Source: Tomocerus qinae
Taxonomy: Eukaryota > Arthropoda > Collembola > Entomobryomorpha > Tomoceridae
DNA: 64,000 nt
Direction: 5' to 3'
Assembly: GCA_020055645.1 (NCBI GenBank)
Contig: CM034546.1
Coordinates: forward strand, 88,288,001 to 88,352,000
Part shown: positions 12,284-25,448 of the stretch, piece after piece
Numbering within the stretch: position 1 is the first letter of the stretch
How the letters are laid out: the number at the start of each line of letters is the position of its first letter
The notes under the pieces: model-generated
The model's input: the letters and a program-made list of their open reading frames with translations, nothing else
Database searches by the model: none
Told to the model about the DNA's origin: nothing
Translations under genes and position numbers: made by a program

Positions 12284-13125
12284 TCAAATGATATAGCTTC
12301 GTTTCCTTATGATATCAATGTCTGAATTTTAAATATGTTGTAGCTACATACATAAAGACTCAATTCTGAAAGTTTGATCACAATCCGTACGCTCGGTTTT
12401 GTGTTACCTACTTGTGGGTACTTTTCGTTTACCAAAATGTGTACACGGTAACCTTTACTCAGGCGAGCTTCTGTTACGGCTTGCTGTAGGTTTTTAAAAA
12501 TCTGCTTAAAAAGTTACCGAAAAGCTCTCATTTAAAATCATAAAAATAAGATTCCCCCTGGGATTTTGGAAAAACGTATAAATCCCATGAGTACAACTTG
12601 CGGGTGAATATTTTTAAAGGATAAATAGTGGCCCCCAGTGCTGTTATTTAATTGTGCAAAAAGGTGTGCAAGCTGCCACAAAGGAGTCAAGGGGGTCTAG
12701 GGGTAATAAAAAGTAAAACCAGTCTACAAAAAGTACTTAATTCGTTTGTCAATTTAACAGATCCAATCTGGTTTAGGAGTTTTGAAATGCTAATTAATAC
12801 GCACATTACGATCATTACGAAATGTTCCCTTTCGCCAATCATTTCCATTACAAAATAATCATCTTATGTAAATTTCTATTTTTGTTTTGATGTTATAATA
12901 ATATAGGCACCCAGTACCATTGCTGAATTTCAAAATGATTATATGCATTTTATCATTGTCTAATTTCGAAATAAGCTAATATTAACCCATATTGGACGTC
13001 CTTGTTTTATGAAATATGTATTGTATACGCGCATGTGCATTGCAACTAAATGCCGCATTGTCCATGGCATAGATAGATACATAGATACCTGCGACATAGG
13101 AATAAATAATTTTATTATATAGAGA

Positions 13126-13150
13126 CTAGCACCCCGGAGTAAAATTACTC
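13126..13150 (-). mobile_element. Helitron-like 3' terminus abutting family-2 copy
   Basis: On the minus strand this reads as a palindromic hairpin GAGTAATTTTACTC followed by CGGGGTG and CTAG, then T, the 3' signature of a Helitron. It sits exactly where the A|T target of the neighbouring copy (ending at 13125) should be, so a second element probably inserted at that junction. The matching 5' end to the right was not found, so only this terminus is annotated. Confidence 0.5.
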
Positions 13151-13279
13151 ATTTTTGCTCGTCGCTAAGCAACCGTATCATCGAGGTAGCCTTAAGTGAT
13201 TATCAAATTACACAGATATTCCGCAACTCACAATTTCCACATTTCTTGTCCAATTGTCTTAATTTTTAAGGGTATAATA

Positions 13280-13533
13280 TATATGTCATAGGCCATGAGA
13301 AGACATGATAATTTCGTTTTGACTTTCAAAAATGAGTTATTGAAAGTTACAGTTGCAGGTTACACACCAAAAGTGTTCCATGTTGTTCTTATGTAAAAGT
13401 GTTTTTATCCGAACTGACCGTCCTCTCAGAGCCTGCCATGCCGTCCTCTCAAAACCTAGGCTATGAGAGAACACTCTCGTAGCCTAAGCTGTCACGGTGA
13501 AACCTCATGTCCTCTCATGGCCTAGGACATATA
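13280..13533. mobile_element. TA-flanked MITE with 29-bp inverted ends and internal hairpin
   Basis: The left end ATATGTCATAGGCCATGAGA and the reverse complement of the right end agree over about 27-29 bases with two mismatches. Both sit in TA-rich flanks compatible with a TA target duplication. The inside holds a second hairpin, TAGGCTATGAGAG / CTCTCGTAGCCTA (about 13460-13487), and further copies of the GTCCTCTCA motif. At ~254 bp it has no coding capacity. The superfamily is uncertain; Tc1/mariner-like is the simplest guess from TA flanks. Confidence 0.65.
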
Positions 13534-13791
13534 CAGAGGGTCATTACTTATAATATTTCTCTCTACTACAGCCGCTCTCATACTAAGTATCAACAGAAAG
13601 CTATTCCTACCCATTTTTAAAGAAAATTTTTGTGAAGTTGACCACAAACAACCGATTTTGATAAAAATTAGTGAAAAATCACCAATGCAAAATACAATTC
13701 TAATGATTCTGGAATTCATATTTCCAATCATACTTTTCGGAATTCGCTAATTCTAAATTTATAATAATAATAATATTATTATAAAATAATA

Positions 13792-13839
13792 ATATTTTAG
13801 GGTAATATTTTAGGGTAATATTTAGGGTAATATTTTAGG
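13792..13839. repeat. Short tandem repeat, ~13-bp unit ATATTTTAGGGTA
   Basis: Nearly four units of ATATTTTAGGGTA (one a base shorter) follow an ATA/TTA-rich stretch. The unit contains TAGGG but is not an arthropod telomere repeat. Confidence 0.8.
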
Positions 13840-14009
13840 CCATTTTTATCCATTTTCAACAAAATAGTTAATTTTTAAAAATTCGGAATCGAAAATTGTA
13901 AAAACAGAGATGTTCAACAAAAAGACATCATTTTGATAGGAAAGCATCCAACACTTCCAAGTTCCAAACTAAGCTTATAATTAAAATAATTACTATTATA
14001 TTTACATTA

Positions 14010-14263
14010 TCTTTACTCTACATAAGCATAAAGTGGGGCATGCGCATGGGATTCTTTCATTATTCTTGAATAAATGTTTGTATCTATGTCCGTAATATTT
14101 TGTAATTAATGAGTAAGGGTAATATTTTGTAATTAATGAGCAAGGACTAGGCTATCAGTAGAGTCCAATCAACGGTCTATGATATTCGGGCCAATGCGCA
14201 GTCGCTAGAAATGTACTGATTTCAACATTTTCTAGCACACTTTATGTGCTAGGATTCAACTAG
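14010..14263 (+). mobile_element. Non-autonomous Helitron-like element, family 1, copy 3
   Basis: It starts with the same TCTTTACTCTACATAAGC end after an A and closes with CTAG before a T. The hairpin is CTAGCACA, loop, TGTGCTAG. The 254-bp copy is close to copy 1 but holds an internal tandem duplication of a ~21-base piece (TAATATTTTGTAATTAATGA, about 14094-14142). Families of this size with exact ends and no TIRs fit non-autonomous Helitrons. Confidence 0.8.
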
Positions 14264-17200
14264 TATTACATAACGCTATCAACTTCCGTCTACGGGTTGG
14301 AATCTTTAGAAATTAAACGAACGGTTGGTGTCAAAACTTTTTGAAATTCTACAACTACAGAGGAATCTAGTCCCATCACTTCAATAGTATCTGTTCGGTA
14401 TAGAATTTAGATTCTGAGAACCATTAAAAACTATTTTTTATTCGTCCCATATATACTTCTACCGTTGACACTATTGGAAATGGGATAACCATGAAATATA
14501 CGATTACAAAGTACCATGCATGCACTACTAAAAATAAAATTAAAGAATACGAATTTCATAATATATGTTTGTGTTAGCGACGTGTACGTAGGTGGCTTTC
14601 CAGTAATCAGAACAGAAAGGTTGTATGCTCTGATTAACGGGGATTTTTGAAAAATTTTATTTAGAATTTGATTTAGATGTTATCACCTGTCCAAATCCCA
14701 AAAGGAATAATATACATAGATACAGAAAGGCAAAAGAAAAGCAAAGGTTGAGTCGAAACGAAAAACATGTACTTAAAGTTACTGTTACTCCAAATATTCC
14801 TTGTTGAAATAAATTCCAAATTATGTCTCACTTCGTTTCAGTTTCCATTTTCAATTCACGAACTGGTGTTGCGTATTTCCACATCACCTCCTAAATACCG
14901 CTTCAATTCACATCATATTATCATATAAAACGTAAAACTGCATGCATAAATATCTACTGCTGTGTTTCAAATTTCAGGTTGAGTAGATTTTCTCCCTTCA
15001 CTCAATATTTTTGACTTCGCTCCGGCTTTCTATTTACTTTCCCTTTAATTTCCCCCTGACGTGCTCTACTAGCGTAGCTCGGTGTTGTATATCTGAACAA
15101 TCAAAAGGAATCTTATTTCTCACTATAAGCACCCTCCCACATATTTTGTGCAAGATATATATTCAGAGGAAGTCAGTTTGAGTCTATCACTACTCAATGC
15201 CTGGGAACACAAAACTGTCATATAGGGAGTCAGAATAAAGGAGGACAGACTTACCATAAGCTAAAATTAAATGCTCATCCCAGCATAACTCAAGATTTAT
15301 GGAGACAGTGAAACTCTGTTTTCCAATACAGTCAGACGCAAACGTAGTTAAGTTTGTCACCTTTACACTGTCATGTACCGTACATTTTGAATTTTGTCTA
15401 TGGAATGTACTCTTCTACAATTTTGGAACGTAAACTATATAATGTTACAAAATGTATATAATAAACTTCTAACTGCAACGTTGCTTATAATTTACCTCAG
15501 ACCTCAACTAACGCCATGGAAAATTGCAAGCAAAGGTTCGGAAATGTTAACTCGTGTGAATTTCGTGGGTGTAGCTTTTCTAAGTCGAAAGGGAGGTTTA
15601 AGTTCAATTCTCCTATACCCATATCGTGGAGTTTCGAATATGTATTATTGGGAAAGTGAAAGTCAGAGTAAAGTTGTACCATAAAGGAAATTCAAAGGAA
15701 GTGAAGCCAAACGAGAGAGAGCCCAAGAGACGGAGCCAAGAAGGGAAAAGAAAAGCAAGTCGTGCCAAAGAAAATGGGAAGATAGGTGGCTGAGATACAA
15801 AGGGTGAAATATTATTATCACCAGCGAAGAGCAAACCAACTTAAATCCCTCCCTTATATTTAGCACTATTAATAACCTTTCTCCTCTAGATACATATACC
15901 CCTATCTATGTATCAACTTTAGAAGTCTTAAAGCTGTAAGGTTAAAATAGAACAAGTTGGTAAATACTGAGGAATAGTAAGTAACTATTTCATATTGGTT
16001 TGTTTTGCAGGAGTTTCGACTTCCCCGTTGCACTCGGTGAAGATTACATTTGTATCGGAGTCACAGGCAAACGGATACTTGAAAACTTATGACCCCGTGT
16101 GTATTTTCTATTCTATCTATACTAGGTGAAGGACCACCGTAATTTCTAGCTAAACTACGGAAAATGCTTATCTACTATATTTTTGCAAATCTAACAATAA
16201 TTGCAGTAGCTTCTCTATCAACAATTCTAGTAGCACTGTTTATTCAATTCAGTACTTATTAAATTCAATTACAATCGTAAAATAATAATGAAATTCAACA
16301 ATCTATTCTGCTGGTCTGCTCACGCCACGAGGATCTGATTCCGACTGACTTGGCTTCTTTGTCAAGTGCTTCTCCTCTCCTTCCTTCGCGCGTATTCCTC
16401 CTTTGTCTCGTTCGATCATAGAGTTATCCTTGCTGCGACGGCGACAACATTTCCTATTTATATGTACACAGCAGAGATGTGGATAAGTCGTCCTGCCAAG
16501 TCACAAAGCAATGAACTGCAGAGTCACACGGTTTAGCAGTAATGCCCTGTAGTTAGCAGACGATATCACTTTTCCAATGCACTGAGTCCTGAGCCATCGT
16601 CCATAACGACTCAAAAGACAATCAAAAGGTGTCCTCTTCGAATTCCGCTCCGGCCGATCCCCTCAACTCAACTAAATCACCTCGAATTACAAAGGAACCG
16701 ATATCCTTTGGTTAATGACCCTCAACTTCCAATTTGCACTTCACTCGACTTTGTACACTATATAATTGCTACTTATTTAATTATTTTTAAGGGCTGGTTG
16801 TTTTCTGGGGAACCTACTAACTAAAACATCTGTAAACATCCCTGAAGATAATCATGCCGTTCTAAACTAATTGCCCTTCTTTATACTCAAATAGGTCGCA
16901 CTTTTCAGGACATAAGAATCACAAGCATTTTCATGAAGTCTAGAACTGTAGTAAAGCAAAGATGTAGGGAGCGTATCACGCGTAAGAGATGGGAGATATA
17001 AAATGTAAAAGTAAATACCTTCCCCGCGTGGAAGAGTGCCCATTAACATTACACTTGTAGTTGTATTTATGTGCTTGATAAGATAGAAAATGTTAACAGA
17101 GACAGAAGTGATAAAGTTGCGCAAGTAGATAAAGATGTCATTCTGCAGTAAAGTAGTTACTATTTCCTCTGAGATAGCGCTGGAGGGATTTATAGGGAGA

Positions 17201-20200
17201 CAATGCATCTCTAATAATCTAACACGAGACATTTTAAGTAATTCTATAGTCCCAAGTCTGCCTTGTGAATTTCCATCCCGAGTTTCCTAATTGATGACAA
17301 TCCCTGTTACTACATGCACGTATACCTTAGAGCGACACATTACTGAATGAATCTTCCAATCCCCAATAATCATAATTCACTGAGAACTATATGTACTGCT
17401 CGACTCCACACACGGATGGGATTTCGTGAAAATAGTTAAGCTCCAATTTGGCACTGCTTCCGATGGAAAAACGTATTTTTCCTAAAGTTATCACGAAATT
17501 AGTAGAGAATGGTAGTTTAAACAGGCACTCACAATCTACACATGCATTTTCACTTCCTCTAGCTTTTCTTAATGTGAGTCCATTGCATTTTTGTCATAAG
17601 TACTGGTCGTTTGCATACGGAAAGAGGTCCTAAGGGCTATTAGCGCTATTAGTGCATGAGTGGGCATATCATATGCCCCCACGCAATTTTATTACGCATT
17701 CGCTTACATAGTTAAGATGTGAAGTGATGAGATGCGTTATGTTTTCTCTTCTTTAGACGAATGATGGAAAAATCGATTCCCTCTTTTTCCTTCCTGTTTT
17801 TCTGAATGTCTGTACTCATATCGTCTCAATCGGATGCGTCCCTTCCTCGCATAGACCAAGCCGACTTATCGCTCAACAAGCTATAATGCATCTTGGGGAA
17901 ATTTTCTACACTTTTTCAAATATCCGAAAACGAGAGAGTATAATGCACTCAATACTTATATCGCCTGCTCGGTTAAATTCAGCATTTTCCTCCCCTTGAC
18001 TTTCATATCGTATAGATTTAGATTTAACCTAACTTTTCCTTCACCAACTCACAACAGGAGAAACATCGGGAAACCTAACGGATGCATACTACATGTGCTG
18101 TAATCTATGATATCAGTGTACAGTATGTGAAGTTGAGTCTGTTTTTATATTGTATCTCGAGAATTTTATGTAGCCCCACTTGAAAAGTGTCTAGTACACT
18201 TTATTCGACTGGTACTCTAGCCTCATTGTCATTCCTGCGTAACCGACTCTCTTCCGTGTAAGATGAATGTCCATAGAAATGGGATACAGAAATCGTGCTT
18301 TATATGTTTGTTCCAGTAGTCTGAGTACCGAGTGAAGAGTTTTGCTTTATATTTGTCAATTTCAACATAAACATGTACTACGGGAGAAATACAAGTACAC
18401 AAAGGAAGCATGTAAAATTGTACAAATGAATGTAGACTTACAAATGTGGGCAAAAAATTGAGAAAAAAGGCTTTATTGGTACTTTAGCTCAGCTTGGCTT
18501 AGTTTGGGTTGAATGTTGGATTCGATAGAGTAATTGTGATTTCTCGCTAGTAAATACACACTTCGTCTAGTCTCATGTTCGTCTGCGTAACGAATCATTT
18601 TGGTCCTCGGCCAAAATCAGAGTACCAACAGAATGTATTACGAATGTGGGAATGCGAATAAATCTATCCGTACAGTAGAGAGAGCTAAATAATACTAATA
18701 CAGACATACCGGAGGAAATAGTAAGAAGTTGATGGGACGTGCAATGCAGTCGGAATATAATGCAATAGGAGATAAGAGGAGAGGGTCAGCCAGATTCAGT
18801 CAGCACTCTGATGCAACCAATAAAAAGAACGAGAGGACAAATCACCATCGATATGATTTAGACTGCTGTGTATGAACAAGAGTTGGCTTCACTCTGTCTG
18901 TCCAGTTTATACAAATACAAGGACAACAAATCTTCTTCAGTCAATATCAATGTCAGTTCCATCCAGAGCAGACGGAATGAAGAAACGGAAACAGAAATGA
19001 TGTGGTGAGAGATATGCGGTGTCACATATGCAATACTACTGTCTCCCTCCTACATATTACTCGGAAAAGAAAAAAATCCTGGAGAAAATAGATTTCTGGA
19101 AGACACGGACAACTGTAAGACTTGGTTCTGACTTCCAGTACACACATCTTCACATCATGTAACTAACAATCCAAATGCGGCGCTCCCTCCTCCTTACTAT
19201 ATGGCATGTCACAAGAATCGTTACTTTATCAGCACTTTATATTTGATAGAAATATGACAAAGTATTATAAATAGAAATCGGGAGATATTGCACAGAAACA
19301 GCTGACCACATCGCTGGAGAGGGGAAAAGCAAGAATCCAAGTCTTAAGTCAAAGAAATAAAAGACGACGTGCTTTGTTACTTAGTTTCCCTATAGGTACA
19401 GCAGATATGAAACTACTATAAATGTATTCTGCGAGAATAAGGACAGCACAATGAAGAACAAAGGAAGAAAATAAAACGAGACATAAAACCCAAAACAGGG
19501 AAATAAAAGAGAGTAGGATAAAGAAAACATTTCCTTTGTTTTTGCCACCAGCGGTAGAACTACTCTAAACCGTAAGGCTAGTCAATTTTCACCTTCGAAG
19601 ACATTGTGGTATAACTCAAATGGGCCTTTTCTCCGTCTGAGAAAGGAAAAACGACTATGTCAACTGTCATAAAATACATAAAAAGTTAATTTGGACTATT
19701 CTATCGTTGCGACAAAACTAGTGAAGACGACTGCTCAAAGCCAGTTAAAATAAAAACAAGTCGAGCGACTTTGTTCAGATTAAACGGTAAACAGAACAAA
19801 GTGAGCTTTGTACTTATGACTGATTTATAGGTTGATTTTATTGGCCATCAAATAAACTATGACCCTTTTTCAATTGGTAGACTTAACTAAACCAAAGATG
19901 CATATAGAGTTGAACTGTATCTAAACCACAAGAGAGTGGCCACCTGCACAAATTCATTATTAGTATTTGCAACTTGTACTATTCAGTGTAAAACGATATT
20001 AACATTTTTCAGCCCTTAGCATCAACATTATCTACATTTTACAATTGTGTTTATTTGATTCCCTTCAGCTAGACACCACATCACAGACGCTTCTTCATCC
20101 TCTCGTCCAACACGGCGAATTATAATTTCAAATTATAGAGTCAGCAAAGTGCTAGAGGCAGCCTACCTGGTTTATCCAGTTATAGCGCAACCAGCAAACC

Positions 20201-23200
20201 AACTATTTACATGTTACTATATGAAATTCAATCAAATCGTTAAACAAAAATGAAACAAACCACTATATAAGAGAATACCAACCCAAATTACACTTGAAAC
20301 TATTCAAGAGATATAATAGAAACCTCAAGCCAGCCAAAGATAAATCTACTACACACAAATAGTGCTTGTATTTACTACAAATAACTATCACATCCCCATA
20401 TTGGTTATTATTTAGTGTGCGAATTCTAAAAGTCTCCCTAGTCTTGTCTAGTGCAGAAATTAGCCCACAGGGAAATTGCTGAATGGAGAGATTGCACAAA
20501 TCAGGTTTTGTTTTGTTCTAGAGATACAGATACGATATACAGCTAACAATAATAAGCATTCTTTTCTATTAAATTACTAGCTAGCTATCACATGCATATC
20601 ATAGTTTACAGGTGGACAAAACTCCTTTTCCTTGTACGCAATCAGTAACATCTGGGAAAATGCCTGTAGTTTTTGCATGCTTCAATCCAGTCAAAAGTTC
20701 ACTGGTGTACATAGTATTCGTTTGACATGACATGACATTGAGATGCCATAAAATTTAACTCATCTCACAAGTTGTAACTCTATTTGACATGGATTTATTC
20801 CACAATCAGTCAGTCCTGTCTCTCTTGTGTGGCAATGGAAATACGTACTGCACATACAGAGAGATTAATGTACACTCATTTACGACTAATGAGTTAAATT
20901 CACAGATGCATGCAGACTGACAATTCTGGTGTTTATACTTGCAATGGCAAATAATTATGCTAAAACTAGACCATGGAAGGACAATTTCCTATACATTTGC
21001 GATGTGTTACATCTAAATCCATATCATCTTTGGTGTACAGTTTCAAAAACCGGTTTCATTGTTAAAAACAGTGTTTCTGATGTCACAGACTTTAATTCTC
21101 CTTTGCCCTTTAATCCTCATTATTCTTTTCAATCATTAAAGTCATTTCCTACATCCATTTTCCATAATCCACACAGAAATCATCTTTGACAGTATCGAAC
21201 TCATTAGACTACATAGTCAAGGCTGATATTGCATGTAGAGAGTAAATAACAGAATTCGATTCTGTGAAGAATACTAAGTTAGTAACTTTATTTGTGCATG
21301 TACATAAGAGTATGTAAATAGAGGAATCGCTCGGCATGTTTGACTATGACTTTGTACTGCGATTAATGGGCCGTTCTAATAACAAAGTCAATAATAAAAC
21401 CGACAAACAAACAAAGCAGACTAACTAGAAATTATTACCATATCTAATCACCATAATGTAATGTAAAACAACTGACAGTCTAAATAAAATGCATCAGAGT
21501 GATAAATAGCATTTTTACATTCATGTACGGATAATTGTCATTGTTATAAAGTCATTTCACTTTGATAAATGGGACAGAGCCAATACTCAAGTCAAACAAA
21601 ACTAAGTATCTGTATTTAAACAATAAGCAGGTCAAAGTCGAGAACAGAAATTATTCTGTAATAATTCCCATTACTTTGTAATTACTAATTACAACGCAAT
21701 CACAAATGAAAATGTTGATTCGTGATAAAAGCCGTATCTTTTCGATGCACCTGGTGGTTTACATTTTGTTTGTCTTTGTTGTATAGTATGCTGCATCTGT
21801 TAGGCTGTAGCAGTGGAAAGTCATCAAGTCATCTCCGACGGAGTGTGAGCCCGTCCCCTTCTGTGTTTATGAAGGAGATCAGATCAGATGAGCGGCAATG
21901 TCATGTCAAGTCAAGTTACATTATCTGAGTGGTTGGCTTTACGTCACTATTTTGGTTTACTTTTCTTCTTACACGAAATTACAGCATTCATGATCTCTGG
22001 GTTAGGGTCAGGACGAGCAAGCAGACTGGTCGTCTTTAAGTGACGAAGACAGATTGGCTTGGCCTGACACGACATGAAATGACTTGAGCTCATCTCATCA
22101 CATCACCAAATGGAAATTATCTTCCGTCCCTTCCAGCATTTTACCACTTTTATAGGACTTCACTTAATTATCACTCGCCCTTATCTATTTCTATACTACT
22201 TCCACCATACTGAATATACTACTTGGGTCTTACAATTAATCAGTCTCTCTCTAGCCACAACAAGGGCAAACGTCGGGTCGAGTCGGGACCCCTAATTTTC
22301 TCTTCATTACTGAAATAAAGCCATAACAGTCGACCACCATAAACCAAACCAACAAAAATTCACATTCTGATGACATCATAAATAGACTCGCATAACATAT
22401 TAACATCTTCATTTCCACAGCACTGACGCGAATACACTGATCCATCGATCGTCAACATGTATTTAGGACTAACCAGTTCGATTCACGCATTTGCTTCTCT
22501 GACATTCGTCGAAATCCTAGCTATAATTGAACTGATGGGACGTGAGGGTCACGACAGACGCTAAAGTTGATGTGCCAGAAAGTACACGGATACAGCATTT
22601 TTGACTACTAATAATATTAGTCAAAAATATACATATTATGTATCTTGTAATCTTGTCCATGTCTCTATCGTATAAATGAACCAACATGGCTAAGTACACA
22701 GTAATACTAACCGCGTTTTAATGAATCTACCTATATTGCAAAATTATATATCTTTTTGGGCTTTACCCTATTAAAATATCCCCTACCCAACTTTACTATT
22801 CCCTTCGTAATCTTTTCCTCAGTTAGAAGTGACATTGCATAGCTTTCAATCCACAGAGTTCATTATTGGCTATTAAGTACAACTTGGATTTCAAGCAATG
22901 AGCATACGCATATTTTATGTACTCTCTCGCCTTGAATTTATTCTCAAATTGTATCACAATGCGCAAGTTGATTCTGTATTTATGAATTCTAAGAAGAAAA
23001 GTAGATTAGAGGCAAATGGTATAGCAGGGGAGGATGAGAGTCCAGAAAGCAGAAAAGAGCGAAAACCATTAGAGAGTCATAATTCCAGTAAAAGTCACAC
23101 CATATGGCTCCGTTCTGTAGAAAATTATGAATTCTAAGAACATTTCATTGCCGTGGCACTTAGCTCGACTCTACAGACTCTTCCACACTTGCCATTTTGC

Positions 23201-24569
23201 TGGAGATAACTAATTTTACTCCCTCCTTTATTTTTTATCTCCAACTTAAGAAATTCAACTGTTCGAGCCACTACATAAGTTCTACAATATTATCATTGCA
23301 TTACAGGACGGTAAGGGACATAACCACTCATCATTCTGGCCATTTCAACTCTTAGCTGATATTATTCCTGAATTCATCCTTAGTACATCATACCAAGCTA
23401 TAAACCAACGACAGGCTAAACTATTTAAGTATGTATCAGTATATTTCATCGGATTCATTAGAAATTCTAGCTAATGGATGTAATTAATTTCTGTAAGTTA
23501 AAAGTAATAAGACATTTGGCATAACCGTAGTAATTCTTTCCTTACTCACTATACTACTATCACATGCATGATATCAAGTACAAAATGGGGGCTAAGGCAC
23601 TAAAGATGTTGGAAGACAAATGAGGAGGCAATTACGAACAGTTAGGAATAATACCAGAGAATATTTCAAATCCCACGCCTTTTTGTCTTCTCTGTATTTA
23701 TTTGACTGTTTTACTGTGTTTTCTTTTCTTTACAAAATAAACATGAGTTATTTCATGGATTACTATGAATAACGTCACTTCAGACTTGAGAGAAATGCAT
23801 CCTCTTGCTAAAATAATGAAAGAAGAATCATGAGAAAGGAAAAGCTAATAACAAAGTCAAACACGTCCAGACGGAATAGATCAACTGCCGAAGGAAATGG
23901 CTTCAGAAATATTGTGTCCATTTCCTCCGCGTATTTAGTGCTGCAGTTATCCATAGGAAACCTCGTTGAATCAACAAAAAGTAACCTTAAATGGGGAAAG
24001 TTAGATTCACTTGTAGCTAGCAGCTTCTACCTCTGGCTCGCTAGAAAGAAAAAGATGAGCAAGTAGATAGAATAACAAAGACACTTCAGAGCATTGTATG
24101 AGCATCTCTTGAGCCTAGTCGTTGTTAAAATAAGAAAAGGAAGCATGAAAGTCGTTCACTTAAGCAGATGCTCTCATTTCAAGCAAGAGTCGGACTATCT
24201 GTACCATTTCAGCAGTAAGTACTTGAAAGTCTGCTCTATATAACAAAGTGTGTATCTCTCTTTCTCTCCATTGTGTCAGTATAATGCACATAAATGTAAC
24301 ATAATCCGTTCGTTCACTCACATTCAACCATTTCACATGGCATACCGCACAGAAACGACTGCAGCATGAAGTAGCAGTAGTAAGTTGTTACGGTATGCAA
24401 TTATTAAGACACGTGTAGCTCGTAAGCGTTTGTTGTGGAGGAGGAGGACGTGGCCTTCACATACAAATATCAACACTACTAAAATTAACATAGAATACAC
24501 ATGAATGAGTGTTGATGCAGAAGTAATTTAAAAAGCTATGTATTAATTATTATAAGAATATTATGAATA
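14264..24569. other. Intronic stretch without recognised elements
   Basis: About 10.3 kb of AT-rich, apparently unique DNA. Overlapping ORFs at 15394-15866 and 16867-17232 have no recognisable motifs. A small hairpin at 22597-22628 is the only clear secondary structure noted. No exon of the host gene or RNA gene is supported. Confidence 0.5.
22597..22628. repeat. Short hairpin
   Basis: ATTTTTGACTA and TAGTCAAAAAT form a perfect 11-bp inverted pair around a 10-base AT-rich centre. Function unknown; it may be chance in AT-rich DNA or a transposon remnant. Confidence 0.4.
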
Positions 24570-25448
24570 CTAGTGAACCCAGATAAGGAGCGAACCTAGC
24601 ACTCAAGAGAAATTCAGCAGGCCACCAATCACAGTAACAAAAACAATTCAGAAAAAATCATCAGCATTTCCCTTAGGTTATTAAATTTGTAAATACAATA
24701 ATTTAAATATACTTTTATTTTAGAAAAATTAGCTGCAGTTTCAACTTCCTGATAAAAAGGAATTAACTAAACTACAACAATAACTGTAGATCGTAGCATC
24801 AAATACAGGGGACAATGAAAGACTCCATTTTTAATAATCAGCTCAAAAAGTTACCGAAAAGCTCCCATTTAAAAACCGAAAAATAAGATTCCCCCTGGGA
24901 TTTTGGAAAAACGTATAAATCCCATGAGTACAACTTACGGATGAATATCTGGCCCCCAGTATTGTTATTTAATTGTGAAAAATGGTGTGCAAGCTGCCTC
25001 AAAGGAGTCAAGGGGGTCTAGGGGGTAATAAAAGGTAAAACCAGCCTGCTAAAAATACTAAATTTGTTTGTCAATTTAACAGAACCAATTTGGATTAGGA
25101 GTTTTGAAATGCTAATTAATACGCACATTACGATCATTACGAAATGTTCCCTTTCGCCTATCATTTCCATCACAAAATAATCATCTTATGTAAATTTCTA
25201 TTTTTGTTTCGATGTTATAATAATATAGGCACCCAGTACCATTGCTGAATTTCAAAATGATTATGCATGTTATTATCATTGTCTAATTTCGAAATAAGCT
25301 AATGTTAACCCATATTAGACTTCCTTGTTTTACGAAATATGTATTATATACGCGCATGTGCATTGCAACAAAATGCCGCATTGTCCATGGCATAGATAGA
25401 TACATAGATACCTGCGACATAGGAATAAATAATTTTATTATATAGAGA
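24570..25448 (-). mobile_element. Helitron-like element, family 2, short copy
   Basis: An 879-bp copy with textbook ends on the minus strand: A|TCTCTATATAATAAAATT at the right, and CTAG|T preceded by an imperfect hairpin at the left. The flanking plus-strand bases are A (24569) and T (25449), as expected for Helitron insertion. It aligns along its length with both outer parts of the copy at 10965-13125, including the stretch around AAGTTACCGAAAAGCTC and the TAGA/TACA run near the 5' end. It shows the element without the inserted minisatellite block. No coding capacity. Confidence 0.82.

Larger units (their letters stand above)
11224..12469. mobile_element. Inverted-repeat element nested inside the Helitron-like copy
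   Basis: This segment is absent from the sister copy at 24570-25448. Its ends are AGCTCGCCTGA at the left and the reverse complement, TCAGGCGAGCT, at the right. The repeat extends inward imperfectly (ATAAGG against GTAAAGG). Inside, in order, are a TCCG microsatellite, a ~300-bp core (from about 11308, with GACGGATATTGACC and the GCGCGCTCACTT block) and a 40-bp minisatellite. A diverged copy of the left part and core lies at 30010-30330, so this is a family. The target duplication could not be fixed, so the outer limits may be off by tens of bases. Confidence 0.6.
10965..13125 (-). mobile_element. Helitron-like element, family 2, large copy with internal insertion
   Basis: Read on the minus strand, the 5' end is TCTCTATATAATAAAATT and the 3' end is ...GGGTTCACTAG followed by T, with an imperfect hairpin (GCTAGG / CCTTAGC) about 9 bases before CTAG. 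The ends match the copy at 24570-25448, which is intact with A|T flanks, so the boundaries are well supported. This copy is 2.16 kb because an extra ~1.25 kb sits inside it (about 11220-12470), described separately. No Rep/helicase coding sequence is present. The base just outside the 5' end is not the expected target base because another Helitron-like end abuts it at 13126. Confidence 0.78.

Noticed and set aside
22898..23137. 79-codon plus-strand ORF with lysine/serine-rich second half
   Set aside because: No recognised family; the charged composition follows from purine-rich DNA.
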